Below the pieces are notes generated by a model, which saw only the letters and a list, made by a program, of their open reading frames with translations, searched no databases and was not told the DNA's origin. Positions 17,546-27,070 of a stretch of DNA of 64,000 nucleotides are shown in pieces; position 1 is the first letter of the stretch; the number at the start of each line of letters is the position of its first letter. The position numbers and the translations under genes were made by a program. Location: NCBI GenBank assembly GCA_007618135.1, contig PHFX01000002.1:62001-126000 (forward strand), written 5' to 3'. This DNA is from Candidatus Brocadia sp. WS118 (GTDB taxonomy: Bacteria > Planctomycetota > Brocadiia > Brocadiales > Brocadiaceae).

Positions 17546-18436
17546 CTATGTATGAACTTCCCGCACCTTCTCTATTGCTTTTACGGGACATTCTTCAACA
17601 CAGATTAGACAGCCCTTGCAGTTGTCGTAATCGGTATAGGGAAAGCCGTCTTCATTCATTGCAATACAGCCATCAGGGCATCTGGCAACACAGGTCATGC
17701 ATTTGGTGCAGGCCTCATAATTCCAGACAGGCTTGAATACCCGCCAGTTGCCGGTCTTTCTCAGCGGGGTATTTCCTGTGGTATTGATGGTAGGGCTGGA
17801 AATCAGGGCAGGTTCGAAGGGAACATCAATGACAGGACTTTCTTTGCCGATGGCTTCCGTAGTTTTTACTTCAAGGGAGTGGATTGCGTGAAAACAAAAG
17901 AGTGATGCCTCTAGGTTTTTTGTGATAAGCTTTTCGTCGGTCAATATTGCGGACGCCTCCTTTTCAACCGCCTTTCTTAAGGAGTCCTCTTCGATGCCGG
18001 CAATCCTTGCGGCAACACCACCCGCTAACGTGCTCAGCACAGGCAGTCCCAGCATATCGAGGCCGATCTTCGTTATGTCTAAGGTAATGACCCGTTCGGC
18101 GACTTTATGCTTGTCCTTTGCCTCTGCAGGACTATGGGCGGTATTGATAAAGACAATGCCTCCCTCCTTGATCCCGGATACGGGGTTTGCCTGCGGATCA
18201 TCCAGGAGCGTCTCATCCAGGATGATGACCATGTCAGGTTCGGAAATTACCCCTCGTTCCAGGATAGGTTCGCGGGATATACGTGTGAATGCGGTTATCG
18301 GCGCGCCTCTCCTCTCGGCGCCATAAAGTGGAAAGTCCTGAGCACAGTAACCTTCAAGAAAAGCGGCGGTGCCAAGTACCCTGCTTGCGACCTTTGCCCC
18401 TTGTCCACCCCTGCCGTGGAATCTGACTCTGAGCAT
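17546..18436 (-). CDS. porG: Pyruvate:ferredoxin oxidoreductase gamma-delta fusion
   Basis: 296 aa from ATG 18434-18436, preceded by GGAG 8 nt upstream; the frame can extend to 18520 but lacks a good site there. Residues 1-185 are the gamma domain (RFHGRGGQGAKVASRVLGTA, YGAERRGAPITAF). The C-terminal 75 residues are a 2[4Fe-4S] ferredoxin, with CTKCMTCVARCPDGC and CKGCLICVEECP. A gamma subunit fused to delta is a known arrangement. It would pass electrons between the TPP subunits and external ferredoxin. It is the first gene of the minus-strand operon. Confidence 0.88.
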   Translation of the reverse strand: MLRVRFHGRGGQGAKVASRVLGTAAFLEGYCAQDFPLYGAERRGAPITAFTRISREPILERGVISEPDMVIILDETLLDDPQANPVSGIKEGGIVFINTAHSPAEAKDKHKVAERVITLDITKIGLDMLGLPVLSTLAGGVAARIAGIEEDSLRKAVEKEASAILTDEKLITKNLEASLFCFHAIHSLEVKTTEAIGKESPVIDVPFEPALISSPTINTTGNTPLRKTGNWRVFKPVWNYEACTKCMTCVARCPDGCIAMNEDGFPYTDYDNCKGCLICVEECPVKAIEKVREVHT

Positions 18437-18919
18437 CTGTTCTGCTCCAAAAAATGTATAAGTCGGACTATACGAAACCCTCATGTCCTTTTGTACCGTA
18501 GGGTTTTTGATGTACGGCATTTCAGAAGGATAACCATGATTTTTATTATACTACAGCCGGGTATGGCGAGGCAAGGGACTGTTTTTTTCAATATACCACC
18601 ATCAGGACATCCAATAGGGAGACGGATGGATACTAACCCGAACGAGCCGGAAAAGACAAAATCAGAAGCACGAAATTCCTTGTGCGTTTACTATAAATAC
18701 CTCTTTTATTGCTAAGGAATGTTTATGAAAAACCGTTCAGTATACCAATGCCAGGTATATAATTTGACTTAGAATAAGACATTTGTTAAAATTTCCCTTT
18801 CATAAAAATAGATTACAGAAATTATTTTGGCACAAGCAATATGAACGGAATTAGCCGGTAAATTCTGTAGTTTTTTGTAAAATACCTATTGTGCCTTTCT
18901 CTGGAATGAGGATATATAA
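18437..18919. other. Intergenic region between divergent porG and the ROK kinase
   Basis: About 480 bp. The left part carries the leader and presumed promoter of porG (leftward). The right part holds the rightward promoter listed separately. I see no RNA gene or repeat. The rightward frame reaching 18715 is a shadow of the porG region. Confidence 0.5.
18764..18792 (+). promoter_or_regulatory. Sigma70-type promoter for the ROK kinase-lepA-lepB-lptB run
   Basis: TTGACT at 18764-18769 and TAAAAT at 18787-18792 have a 17-bp spacer. They lie about 127 bp upstream of the kinase start. Confidence 0.55.
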
Positions 18920-19879
18920 TTGGGTTATTGTATTGTCGGTATTGACCTGGGTGGAACAAATTTAAAAGCAGGTGTCGTTGATACGGATGGGAGAATTTTC
19001 CATCGTCTTTCCATAAAAACCAATTCGAATGCAGATCCGCAGACCATTTCGAATCAAATACTCGAACTTATTGCAGAAACGATGCAAAGCGCTCAGGTAA
19101 GGGAATCTGACGTTGTCGGCATTGGTCTGGGATCGCCAGGTCTCGTTGATAAACAGGGTGAAACGATTCTTTTTTCTCCAAACCTTCCCCGCTGGCGTAA
19201 TATACCTATTAAGCGTATCGTGTCAGAACGGTTTTCGAAACCCTGTGTGCTGGAAAATGATGCTAATGCTGCCGCCTGGGGCGAGAAGTGGGCAGGGGCG
19301 GGTAAGGGAGTGAAATCGCTGGTAATGTTGACCCTGGGGACGGGGGTAGGGGGCGGTATTGTTATTGATAACAAACTGTGGCGGGGAGCCAATAACGTGG
19401 CTGCAGAGATTGGTCACATGGTGATCCAGACGGATGGGCCTCTCTGCAATTGCGGCAATCGGGGATGCGTTGAGGTGTACGCGTCGGCGACTGGAATGGT
19501 GCGACGCTTTAAAGAAGTGTTAAAGGGCGGCGCATCATCCTCGTTGAAAATTTCTGATGAAATTACGGCAAAGATGATTAACGAGGCCGCAATTCATGGT
19601 GACAAGGTGTCACTGGATGTTATTGAGGAGACCGGTCGTTACCTTGGGATTGCCATTGTCAATATCATGCATGTATTAAATCCGGAGATGATTGTATTGT
19701 CGGGAGGTATGATTGGCTCCGGACAATTATTGATGGATCCTATCAGAAAGGTTACTACGCAAAGGGCGTTTGAGGCGTCATATCAGGATACGAAAATTGT
19801 GTTTTCTCAGCTCGGGAATGATGCGGGGATTATAGGAGCGGCTGGATGTCTACTGAAAGAATTAGAAATTTCTGCATAA
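18920..19879 (+). CDS. ROK-family sugar kinase (probable glucokinase)
   Basis: 319 aa starting at TTG 18920, with AATGAGGA 8-15 nt upstream deciding the start. The N-terminal phosphate-binding GIDLGGTNLKAGVV, the LENDANAAAWGE active-site block, LGTGVGGGIV and the ROK zinc motif CNCGNRGCVEV are all present. Glucokinase is the usual assignment for such a protein; substrate range cannot be read. It overlaps lepA by 34 nt, implying translational coupling. Confidence 0.85.
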   Translation: MGYCIVGIDLGGTNLKAGVVDTDGRIFHRLSIKTNSNADPQTISNQILELIAETMQSAQVRESDVVGIGLGSPGLVDKQGETILFSPNLPRWRNIPIKRIVSERFSKPCVLENDANAAAWGEKWAGAGKGVKSLVMLTLGTGVGGGIVIDNKLWRGANNVAAEIGHMVIQTDGPLCNCGNRGCVEVYASATGMVRRFKEVLKGGASSSLKISDEITAKMINEAAIHGDKVSLDVIEETGRYLGIAIVNIMHVLNPEMIVLSGGMIGSGQLLMDPIRKVTTQRAFEASYQDTKIVFSQLGNDAGIIGAAGCLLKELEISA

Positions 19880-21642
19880 TTGCGCACATTGATCATGGGA
19901 AATCCACCCTGGCAGACCGCTTGCTGGAAAAGACCCATACCATTACCTCCAGAGAGTTCCGCAACCAGATGCTGGACGATATGGATCTGGAGCGCGAACG
20001 CGGTATTACCATCAAGGCGAGCGCGGTTGCATTGAAGCTGGTACGGGATGGCAAGGAATATAATCTCAATTTAATAGATACGCCTGGTCATGTGGACTTC
20101 AGCTATGAAGTTTCACGGAGCCTTGGCGCCTGCGAAGGGGCGTTATTGCTGGTGGATGCATCGCAGGGTGTTGAGGCACAGACCGTAGCCAACGCCTATC
20201 TTGCCATGGAGCACAATTTGGCAGTTATTCCGGTTATCAGTAAGATCGATCTGCCGCAATCCCGGCCTTATGATGTGCTTACGGAAATGGAAAAAACCCT
20301 GGGTATCGATTCCAGTGAAGCGCTTATGGTTAGCGCAAAGACCGGTGAAGGCGTTGATGAAATCTTTGGGGCTGTTATCAAACGCATCCCGCCGCCCAAA
20401 GGCGACTCCCATGCACCGTTGAGGTCTTTGATCTTTGATTCGGTGTATGATGAGTATCGTGGAGTTATAATTTATCTGCGAATCTTTGATGGCTCTGTTA
20501 AGGTGGGTGACGAGATCTATATGATGAAAACAAACAGTTCTTTCAAGGTCGAAGAGGTCGGTGTTTTCAAACCCAAGATGGTAGCCAAAAACTGCCTCTT
20601 TGCGGGTGAGGTGGGTTACTGCATTGCCAATATAAAATCGATTCGGGATGTCAAGGTGGGAGATACGGTTACCCACAACCGGGAAAGAACGGCCGAGGCG
20701 TTGCCTGGGTATCGGGCGCCTATGCCGATGGTATACTGCGGTGTTTATCCGGCAGATAATGCCGATTTCCACGTGTTGCGTGAGGCATTGGAACGCCTGA
20801 GCCTGAATGATTCATCATTTACCTTTGAACCGGAGACTTCTCAGGCGCTTGGGTTTGGGTTCCGGTGTGGATTTCTTGGTCTTTTGCACATGGAAATTGT
20901 CCAGGAACGTCTGGAGCGTGAAAGCAACATCAATATTGTCCAAACTGCTCCGAACGTGACCTATGAGATATTAACGACCAATAAAGAGGTAGTTAAGGTC
21001 GATAACCCGGAAAAGGTGCCCATGGTAAATGAAATTGAGGAATTCAGAGAACCCATCGTGCGTGCCAGCTTTGTGCTGCCCACAGAATATGTCGGAACGA
21101 TTATGCAGTTCGCCGAAGGGCGCAGGGGGCGATATAAAAGCACTGAGTATCTCAGTGAAAAGCGCGCGATACTTTGCTATGAGCTGCCGTTGGCAGAAAT
21201 CATCTTTGATTTTTTTGATAAGCTGAAATCTGCTACGCGGGGCTATGGAACCCTGGATTATGATTTCGTAGGGTATGAGCCTGCCGACCTGGTAAAATTG
21301 GACATTTTGGTGTCGGGCAAACGTGTGGATGCCCTTTCCACGATTGTCCACCGGAAAGATGCAGAGATCAAAGGACGAAGGCTGGTGAAAAAGCTCAAGA
21401 ACGAAATTTCGAGGCACCTCTTTGAGGTGGTTTTACAGGCGGCAATTGGAAGCAGGGTTATTGCACGGGAAACGATACGCCCCATTGCGAAAAACGTAAC
21501 GGCCAAGTGTTATGGCGGCGATATTACCCGAAAGCGAAAACTTTTAGAAAAGCAGAAGGAAGGCAAAAAAAGGATGAAGTCCATCGGGAATGTGGAAATC
21601 CCGCAAAAGGCGTTTTTATCGGTATTATCCGTTGATGAGTGA
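19846..21642 (+). CDS. lepA: Elongation factor 4 (LepA), ribosomal back-translocase GTPase
   Basis: 598 aa, standard length. The GTPase motifs are HIDHGKSTLADRLLE (G1), RGITIKA (G2), DTPGHVDFSYE (G3), SKIDLP (G4) and SAKTG (G5). The LepA-specific C-terminal domain reads GDITRKRKLLEKQKEGKKRM. It starts inside the kinase gene and ends overlapping the upstream GTG of lepB. lepA-lepB adjacency is conserved in many bacteria. Confidence 0.98.
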   Translation: MSTERIRNFCIIAHIDHGKSTLADRLLEKTHTITSREFRNQMLDDMDLERERGITIKASAVALKLVRDGKEYNLNLIDTPGHVDFSYEVSRSLGACEGALLLVDASQGVEAQTVANAYLAMEHNLAVIPVISKIDLPQSRPYDVLTEMEKTLGIDSSEALMVSAKTGEGVDEIFGAVIKRIPPPKGDSHAPLRSLIFDSVYDEYRGVIIYLRIFDGSVKVGDEIYMMKTNSSFKVEEVGVFKPKMVAKNCLFAGEVGYCIANIKSIRDVKVGDTVTHNRERTAEALPGYRAPMPMVYCGVYPADNADFHVLREALERLSLNDSSFTFEPETSQALGFGFRCGFLGLLHMEIVQERLERESNINIVQTAPNVTYEILTTNKEVVKVDNPEKVPMVNEIEEFREPIVRASFVLPTEYVGTIMQFAEGRRGRYKSTEYLSEKRAILCYELPLAEIIFDFFDKLKSATRGYGTLDYDFVGYEPADLVKLDILVSGKRVDALSTIVHRKDAEIKGRRLVKKLKNEISRHLFEVVLQAAIGSRVIARETIRPIAKNVTAKCYGGDITRKRKLLEKQKEGKKRMKSIGNVEIPQKAFLSVLSVDE

Positions 21643-21650
21643 GGTGCGGC

Positions 21651-23156
21651 GTGGCTGATATAAAAGAAAAACAAGCAAGTACCAGGATAAAAGAGAAGAC
21701 AAAAAAAAGGAAGGGTAAATTACGTGAAAATATCGAGTCGATCGCTATTGCCGTTGCCGTGGCTTTTGCGATCCGTTATTTTGTCGTGGAGGCATTTAAA
21801 ATTCCCACCGGCTCGATGGCGCCAACCTTATTGGGTGAGCATAAGAACGTGAAATGCCCGAATTGCGGCTGGTTTTTCTATGCCGACCGCCATAGTGAAG
21901 ACGCCCTGTGCCCCAATTGTCAATTCGGGATAACCCTCTCTGCGTATTGCGAAGTTTGCAGCAATAAGATCCGCTATAACTGGCCTGCGTGGTTATGGAG
22001 GAAGGGACAGTGTCCCCGGTGTCAAATTTCAATTGCCTGGTCAGACCTGTCGAACCGGGTAATTCATGGTGGGAATAGAATCGTGGTGAACAAATTCTGG
22101 TATAAATTTACCGATCCAAAGCGATGGGATGTTATGGTGTTTATTTATCCCTTGTATGATCTTACGTGTAAAAATTGCTCTGCACAACTTCCCGATACAG
22201 AGTGGCGCGAAGGGTTCCGGTGCCCCCGGTGTGGCTCGGAGAAATTTTCAAAGAAAAAGAAAAATTATATTAAACGGCTTGTCGGTTTGCCCGGAGAAAA
22301 GCTTCAGATTGTTAATGGTGATATTTATATCAATGATAAGATACAAAGGAAGCCTGATTCCGTGCAGGATATGTTCTGGCTGCCGGTCTATAACAGTAAT
22401 TATGTAGTAAAAGAAGAGGATACTCCCGCATGGATAACCGACAGTGATGCATGGAAGATTACGGATAAGGCGATTACCGTGGATACTCTGTCCGGGGAAG
22501 GTTCAGATGTATCCCTGGTGACGTTTGGCCGGAGTGTTTCCGATCAAAACGGTTACAATAACCGGTCGGGGCACAATGAAATGGGGGATACCAAGATTGG
22601 CTTTGATGTTACCCTCCTGAAAGGTTCTCAATCTCTGACGCTTGTCCTGGAAAAAAATAATGACACCTTTACGGTGCTTATTCCTGCAGACGATACGGCT
22701 AGAAAAACTGTTCTCATGAGGAACGGAACGAATGTGCTGGAAAAGGATATTTGTTTGCAAACCGGACATCGGCATAAGATCGAGTTTTCAAATGTGGATC
22801 GTGTGGTATCCCTTGCCATAGATGGTAATAAGGTTTTTGTGCATGACTATGACGATGGGGTGATACCCGATCTGCACCCATCTGACACGAGTAAGATTCG
22901 TTTTGGCGGCGACCGCATCCATGCGACCTTTGAGAATATTACCATAGTTCATGATATTTATTATACCAGCCTCTCTGCCGGCGCATGGGGCACAACCAAA
23001 CCGGTTCAGTTGGGGGAAAAGGATTATTTTATGCTTGGGGATAATAGCAGAAACAGCAATGATAGCCGTGTATGGAAGTTTGTTCCGGAAAAGAATATTG
23101 TTGGCAAGGCATTTTTTGTATTCTGGCCGCTAAACACCATGAAATTTATAAAATAA
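21651..23156 (+). CDS. lepB: Signal peptidase I, expanded form with zinc ribbons and an extra beta domain
   Basis: 501 aa from GTG 21651 (GAGG six nt upstream); GTG 21639 is the alternative. One membrane helix (about 25-45) precedes the catalytic serine motif PTGSMAPTL; KRLVGLPGEKLQIVNG carries the catalytic lysine, and GDNSRNSNDSR is the closing box. Bacterial LepB is usually 200-320 aa. Here CPNCG/CPNCQ and CEVCS/CPRCQ pairs (zinc ribbons) follow the serine box, and a third pair, CKNCS/CPRCG, precedes the lysine box. Between the lysine box and the GDNS box lies an insert of roughly 190 residues with beta-rich, lectin-like character. It cleaves signal peptides of exported proteins at the outer face of the inner membrane. 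Confidence 0.92.
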   Translation: MADIKEKQASTRIKEKTKKRKGKLRENIESIAIAVAVAFAIRYFVVEAFKIPTGSMAPTLLGEHKNVKCPNCGWFFYADRHSEDALCPNCQFGITLSAYCEVCSNKIRYNWPAWLWRKGQCPRCQISIAWSDLSNRVIHGGNRIVVNKFWYKFTDPKRWDVMVFIYPLYDLTCKNCSAQLPDTEWREGFRCPRCGSEKFSKKKKNYIKRLVGLPGEKLQIVNGDIYINDKIQRKPDSVQDMFWLPVYNSNYVVKEEDTPAWITDSDAWKITDKAITVDTLSGEGSDVSLVTFGRSVSDQNGYNNRSGHNEMGDTKIGFDVTLLKGSQSLTLVLEKNNDTFTVLIPADDTARKTVLMRNGTNVLEKDICLQTGHRHKIEFSNVDRVVSLAIDGNKVFVHDYDDGVIPDLHPSDTSKIRFGGDRIHATFENITIVHDIYYTSLSAGAWGTTKPVQLGEKDYFMLGDNSRNSNDSRVWKFVPEKNIVGKAFFVFWPLNTMKFIK

Positions 23157-23160
23157 TGCC

Positions 23161-23979
23161 ATGAATTTACTCAGAGCAGAGGGACTAACAAAGTCATACG
23201 GCAAGCGCACCGTTGTGAATCAGGTCAGTTTTGAGGTGAATGACGGAGAGATCGTAGGGATACTTGGTCAAAATGGGGCAGGGAAAAGCACCTCCTTCAA
23301 TATGATCATCGGTGTTGTCCGTCCCGACAGCGGCCGGGTAATCTTCCAGAATGAGGATATTACTGACTATCCCATTTACCAGCGTGCGCGGAAAGGGATG
23401 GGGTACTTGTGTCAGGAACCATCCGTCTTCCAGCGGTTGACGGTTGAGGAAAACATTCTTGCCATCCTGGAGACGCACCGATACAATAGTGACGAGAAAA
23501 ATAAACGACTGATCGAATTACTCAGCGAATTTAACTTACAACCTCTGGCAAAAAACAAGGCGTTTACCCTGTCAGGCGGGGAAAGGCGGCGGCTCGAAAT
23601 TGCACGGGCGCTTGCCAGTTCTCCCACCATGATCCTTCTCGACGAACCATTTACCGGTGTCGACCCTATTGCGGTGAACGAGGTGCAGGATATCCTCCTG
23701 AAACTCAAGAATAAGGGGATTGGTCTCCTGATTACCGACCATAATGTCCGTGAGGCCCTGAGCATTACGAATCACTCGTATATCATCAGTGAAGGCACGG
23801 TTGTTGCCAAAGGCACTACCCAGGAAATCCTGAATAATCCCGTCGCACGCCAATCCTATTTAGGGGATAATTTCCCTACCAGCGAACATCGGTTAGCCGA
23901 TTTCAAAGACGTCCATAGCAAAAAGTCGAAAGACGCCGACCGAAAACCCATCGTTCGCAAAGACACCAATATCAAGTAA
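23161..23979 (+). CDS. lptB: LPS export ABC transporter ATPase
   Basis: 272 aa. Walker A GQNGAGKST, Q-loop region YLCQEPSVFQRLTVEENI, signature LSGGERRRLEIARALA, Walker B ILLDEPFTGVDP and the H-loop DHNVREAL are all typical of LptB. A ~30-residue charged C-terminal tail follows the usual end. It powers transport of LPS to the outer membrane with LptFG, which are not in this window. The presence of waaA at 52.8 kb supports an LPS-bearing outer membrane. Confidence 0.92.
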   Translation: MNLLRAEGLTKSYGKRTVVNQVSFEVNDGEIVGILGQNGAGKSTSFNMIIGVVRPDSGRVIFQNEDITDYPIYQRARKGMGYLCQEPSVFQRLTVEENILAILETHRYNSDEKNKRLIELLSEFNLQPLAKNKAFTLSGGERRRLEIARALASSPTMILLDEPFTGVDPIAVNEVQDILLKLKNKGIGLLITDHNVREALSITNHSYIISEGTVVAKGTTQEILNNPVARQSYLGDNFPTSEHRLADFKDVHSKKSKDADRKPIVRKDTNIK

Positions 23980-24001
23980 TCGTTGTCATGCGGTAATTAT
24001 T

Positions 24002-24151
24002 GTAACAATTTAGTTTTTTGAAAAATTCCAACAATGGCGATGTCTGCCGCACAGTGTAGGGGCGAAGCATTTACCAGTTTGGGTATGAATGCATATATGC
24101 CAATTATAGCAAATGATTCGCCCCTACTTTTTCAAGAAACTAAATTGTTAC
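24002..24151. mobile_element. 150-bp MITE-like element, copy 1
   Basis: The termini are inverted repeats: GTAACAATTTAGTTTTTTGA at the left and its complement, with one mismatch over 24 bp, at the right end. Inside is a second inverted repeat GTAGGGGCGAAGCATTT / AAATGATTCGCCCCTAC. It contains no gene. A second copy lies at 58751-58899. Flanks here share only a short T/A-rich run, so a target duplication is not clear for this copy. Confidence 0.85.
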
Positions 24152-24223
24152 TATTTTTAAGAACGAAGAGGTTTCCAAAAATTAAGAACGTGGCTCAGCA
24201 TTTCTCAAGTTCCCGGTTACCGT

Positions 24224-26023
24224 ATGGATAAAGAAGAATTTTTCACTGATGATGTTCTGACAGACAAAATATACGACAGGGAGGTGATGAGAAAACTGCT
24301 GTCGTATGTACTGCGGTATAAGGCATCAGGTTTGTTGTCCGTTTTTCTCGTGCTGATTACCACCGTTTTGTTCCTGCTTTGTCCATACCTCTTTGGATAT
24401 GCAATTGATCATGGCATTAACAAAGGCGATAGGGCGCTAGTCTACCATACGGCATTAGCCATACTGGGGATCGAGACATTACGGCTCATATTAGTGGTGG
24501 TGCAGAGCTATAATATTCAGGCCATTGGGCAGAAGGTCATGCTGGATGTGCGCATGGAGCTGTTTCGTCACGTCCAATCGCTTCCCGTCTCTTTTTTTGA
24601 TAAAAACCCCGTTGGGAGAACCGTCACGCGTCTGACGAACGATATTGCAGCCATTGGAGAACTCTTCTCTGCCGGTGTTATCGTGGTAATCGGAGACATC
24701 TTCATCATCATCGGGATATTTGTTGCTATGGTGATGCTCAACGGGAAGCTTGCCCTCGTCACCCTTTCCGTTTTTCCCATAATCGTGATGATTGCCCTCT
24801 GGTTCGGGAAACGCATGAAGAATTCCTTCCGGGAGATACGGCGCAAGCTGGCGCGTATCAATGCCTATCTCAATGAAAATATCACGGGGATGAAGGTCGT
24901 CCAGCTCTTTAACCGCGAGAAAAAGAATTACGCCAAATTTGATGAGATCAATGACGACTATTTAAAAGAACAGGTCAAATATATCCGCTATTTCGCCGTG
25001 TTTCAGCCGGCAGTGAATATGGTAAGCGCGTTGGCAGTTGGCCTGGTGCTCTGGTATGGCGCCGGGAGATACATGCACGGTTTTCTTACCCTTGGTGTGC
25101 TGGTGGCATTCCTGACATACGTTCATGATTTATTTGATCCCATCCGGGATATTGTGGAAAAATACAATATTTTTCAGGGCGCTATGGCGTCATCAGAGCG
25201 GGTATTTGGTCTCATGAGAGAACCGGCCGAGATGGATTACGTTATTTCCAATCCATCCAGAGAAGTTTCTCAGAGAGATTTTAAAGGAGAGATAGAATTT
25301 CAGCATGTCTGGTTTGCCTACCATAGCGACTATGTCCTGAAAGATATATCCTTCCGTATAGAGCCTGGGCAGTCAGTCGCGCTGGTGGGGGTAACGGGCA
25401 GCGGGAAGACATCGATCGCAAGCGTCCTGACCCGTCTCTATGAAATTCAAAAGGGCACGATCTTGCTGGATCAGATTGACATCCGGAATATAGAAAAGAT
25501 AGGGCTCCGGTACATCGTTGGATTAGTGAGCCAGGACGTCTTCTTATTTGCGGGCACCTTACGGGATAACATCACCCTGTTCAATCCCATACCCCATGCA
25601 AAGGTTTTGCAGACCATTGAGGCATTAGGGTTGATGCCCTTTATTGACCGCATGCCCGGGGGGCTTGATATGGAAATTGCCGAGCGGGGTGCAAATCTCT
25701 CCGTAGGCGAACGCCAGTTTATCTCACTCTCCAGGATTATTCTTTACGACCCGCGGGTGATCATCCTTGATGAGGCAACATCCAGTATGGACCCCATCTC
25801 AGAGGTCTTGATCCAGAATGCCATTCAAAAGGTCACACAGGGCAGGACGTCCATCTTCATTGCCCACCGCTTATCCACCATCTTACACTGCGACAAGCTT
25901 ATCGTATTGAGCAAGGGTGAGAAGGTGGAAGAGGGCAGCCACGAAGAACTCCTGCGTTTCGGCGGTCTTTATAGCCAGTTATATAAGGTGTATATGAAGG
26001 AAGAGTTAATGGGACATGCGTAA
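24224..26023 (+). CDS. ABC exporter, fused membrane and ATPase domains (MsbA-like)
   Basis: 599 aa. The N-terminal half has six membrane helices (about residues 25-310) of the type-I exporter fold. The C-terminal ATPase has Walker A GVTGSGKTS, Q-loop VSQDVFLF, signature LSVGERQFISLSR, Walker B VIILDEATSSMD and IAHRLSTI. Such homodimeric or heterodimeric exporters move lipids or drugs. MsbA, lipid A flippase, would fit the nearby lptB, but the signature variant (LSVGE) is more typical of multidrug-type half transporters. The substrate is not assigned. Confidence 0.85.
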   Translation: MDKEEFFTDDVLTDKIYDREVMRKLLSYVLRYKASGLLSVFLVLITTVLFLLCPYLFGYAIDHGINKGDRALVYHTALAILGIETLRLILVVVQSYNIQAIGQKVMLDVRMELFRHVQSLPVSFFDKNPVGRTVTRLTNDIAAIGELFSAGVIVVIGDIFIIIGIFVAMVMLNGKLALVTLSVFPIIVMIALWFGKRMKNSFREIRRKLARINAYLNENITGMKVVQLFNREKKNYAKFDEINDDYLKEQVKYIRYFAVFQPAVNMVSALAVGLVLWYGAGRYMHGFLTLGVLVAFLTYVHDLFDPIRDIVEKYNIFQGAMASSERVFGLMREPAEMDYVISNPSREVSQRDFKGEIEFQHVWFAYHSDYVLKDISFRIEPGQSVALVGVTGSGKTSIASVLTRLYEIQKGTILLDQIDIRNIEKIGLRYIVGLVSQDVFLFAGTLRDNITLFNPIPHAKVLQTIEALGLMPFIDRMPGGLDMEIAERGANLSVGERQFISLSRIILYDPRVIILDEATSSMDPISEVLIQNAIQKVTQGRTSIFIAHRLSTILHCDKLIVLSKGEKVEEGSHEELLRFGGLYSQLYKVYMKEELMGHA

Positions 26024-26216
26024 TTGTTCAAAATTATACGGATTTTAAGCAAGTAAAATCATAAAAATACCGTCGATAAACATGCGTTACTCATCGGTAA
26101 ATACAGAAATCGTGAATACTTCTTTTCAATAAATACATTGAACTATATCTCTGATTTGCTTACAATGCGAATATCAGATAATCAGATTTATCGACGAATG
26201 AGAAAGGAGTCTGCGT

Positions 26217-26489
26217 ATGTCTGTTGTTAAATTGAGAGAAAGAGGGCAGGTAACTATCCCTTACGAATACAGAAAAGCCCTTGGACTTGACAAGGAAGAT
26301 GTGCTTAATGTCTTAAGAGTCGGTGATGTGCTTGTTCTTGTGCCAAGGCAGATTGCCGGTGACGCCCTTTCAAGAAAAATGGAGGGCGCTATGAAGAAAA
26401 AAGGGCTGACACTTGATAATCTTCTGAGCAACCTGAGAGAACAGAGGAAAAGGTACTCCAGGGAAACCTATGCAAAAACAAAGACTTAA
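26217..26489 (+). CDS. AbrB/MazE-type antitoxin
   Basis: 90 aa with an N-terminal SpoVT-AbrB fold (VVKLRERGQVTIPYEYRKAL, about residues 3-45) that binds DNA, and a C-terminal arm presumed to cover the toxin. AAAGGAG lies upstream of the ATG. It overlaps the next PIN gene by 20 nt. It should neutralise that toxin and autoregulate the pair. Confidence 0.82.
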   Translation: MSVVKLRERGQVTIPYEYRKALGLDKEDVLNVLRVGDVLVLVPRQIAGDALSRKMEGAMKKKGLTLDNLLSNLREQRKRYSRETYAKTKT

Positions 26490-26910
26490 GGTCTTTTTTG
26501 ACACAAGCGCTTTGATTGCCGGCATAGTATCTTCAAGAGGCGCTGCACGGGCAGTCTTGCAGCTTGCTGAAATTGGTTTGATCGAAGTTTTTGTCTCAAA
26601 ACAGGTCATTGTTGAAGCAGACAGAAATATTGAAGATAAACTGCCGGAGATGTTGAACGAATACAGAGAGTTCATTAAATTCCTTGCTCCTGTGCTGGTT
26701 GAAGACCCTCACCAAAAGGACATCAAAAGATATGTAACGGTAATTCATCCTGATGATGCTCCTATTCTTGCTGCTGCAGTGAATGCCGAGGTTGATTATC
26801 TTATTACATGGGACAGAAAACATTTCATAAACAAAAATATCCATACTCACTCAACCATGAAAATCGTTACACCTGGAGAGTTCTTAAAATATTTCAGAGA
26901 ATGCTTATGA
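26470..26910 (+). CDS. PIN-domain ribonuclease toxin
   Basis: 146 aa. PIN acidic residues are seen in FFDTSALIAGIVS (first Asp), VEADRNI (Glu/Asp), HPDDAPILAAAV (Asp pair) and ITWDRKHF (last Asp). It resembles the PIN toxin family that pairs with AbrB-type antitoxins. Predicted to cut RNA when free. It starts the accessory region and is followed directly by the helicase fossil. Confidence 0.82.
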   Translation: MQKQRLKVFFDTSALIAGIVSSRGAARAVLQLAEIGLIEVFVSKQVIVEADRNIEDKLPEMLNEYREFIKFLAPVLVEDPHQKDIKRYVTVIHPDDAPILAAAVNAEVDYLITWDRKHFINKNIHTHSTMKIVTPGEFLKYFRECL

Positions 26911-27070
26911 CAACTGATTTATCATTTTTAACAAACGAAAAAATCAAGGCCTGAAGGACAGGTTTGAATTCCTGGTAAAAGACACCTCATTCTCACACCG
27001 AGATAAAAGAACAATTCGAACAGTCTGTCACGGAAGAAGTAGAAAAACAGGATGGCAGATAGTGTTGGAA
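26907..27070 (+). pseudogene. Fossil N-terminus of a PLD-helicase gene
   Basis: Translating with frame changes gives MTTDLSFLTNEK, then NQGLKDRFEFLVKDTSF, then SHTEIKEQFEQSVTEEVEK. These line up with MNSDLTFITNEE, RNLIERFRVLIQDTRFF and SHAEVKAQFEQSVAEEVEE of the intact helicase at 28023. About 65 residues between DTSF and SHTE are deleted and at least two frameshifts are present. It overlaps the PIN toxin stop by 4 nt, as a real downstream gene would. Confidence 0.82.

Noticed and set aside
18826-18850. Sigma54 promoter (TGGCAC-like) before the ROK kinase
   Set aside because: The GC element expected 10 bp after GG is missing; a sigma70-type site upstream fits better.
24034-24231. 65-codon plus-strand frame
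   Set aside because: It reads straight through the MITE-like element and into the ABC exporter start; no protein family features.
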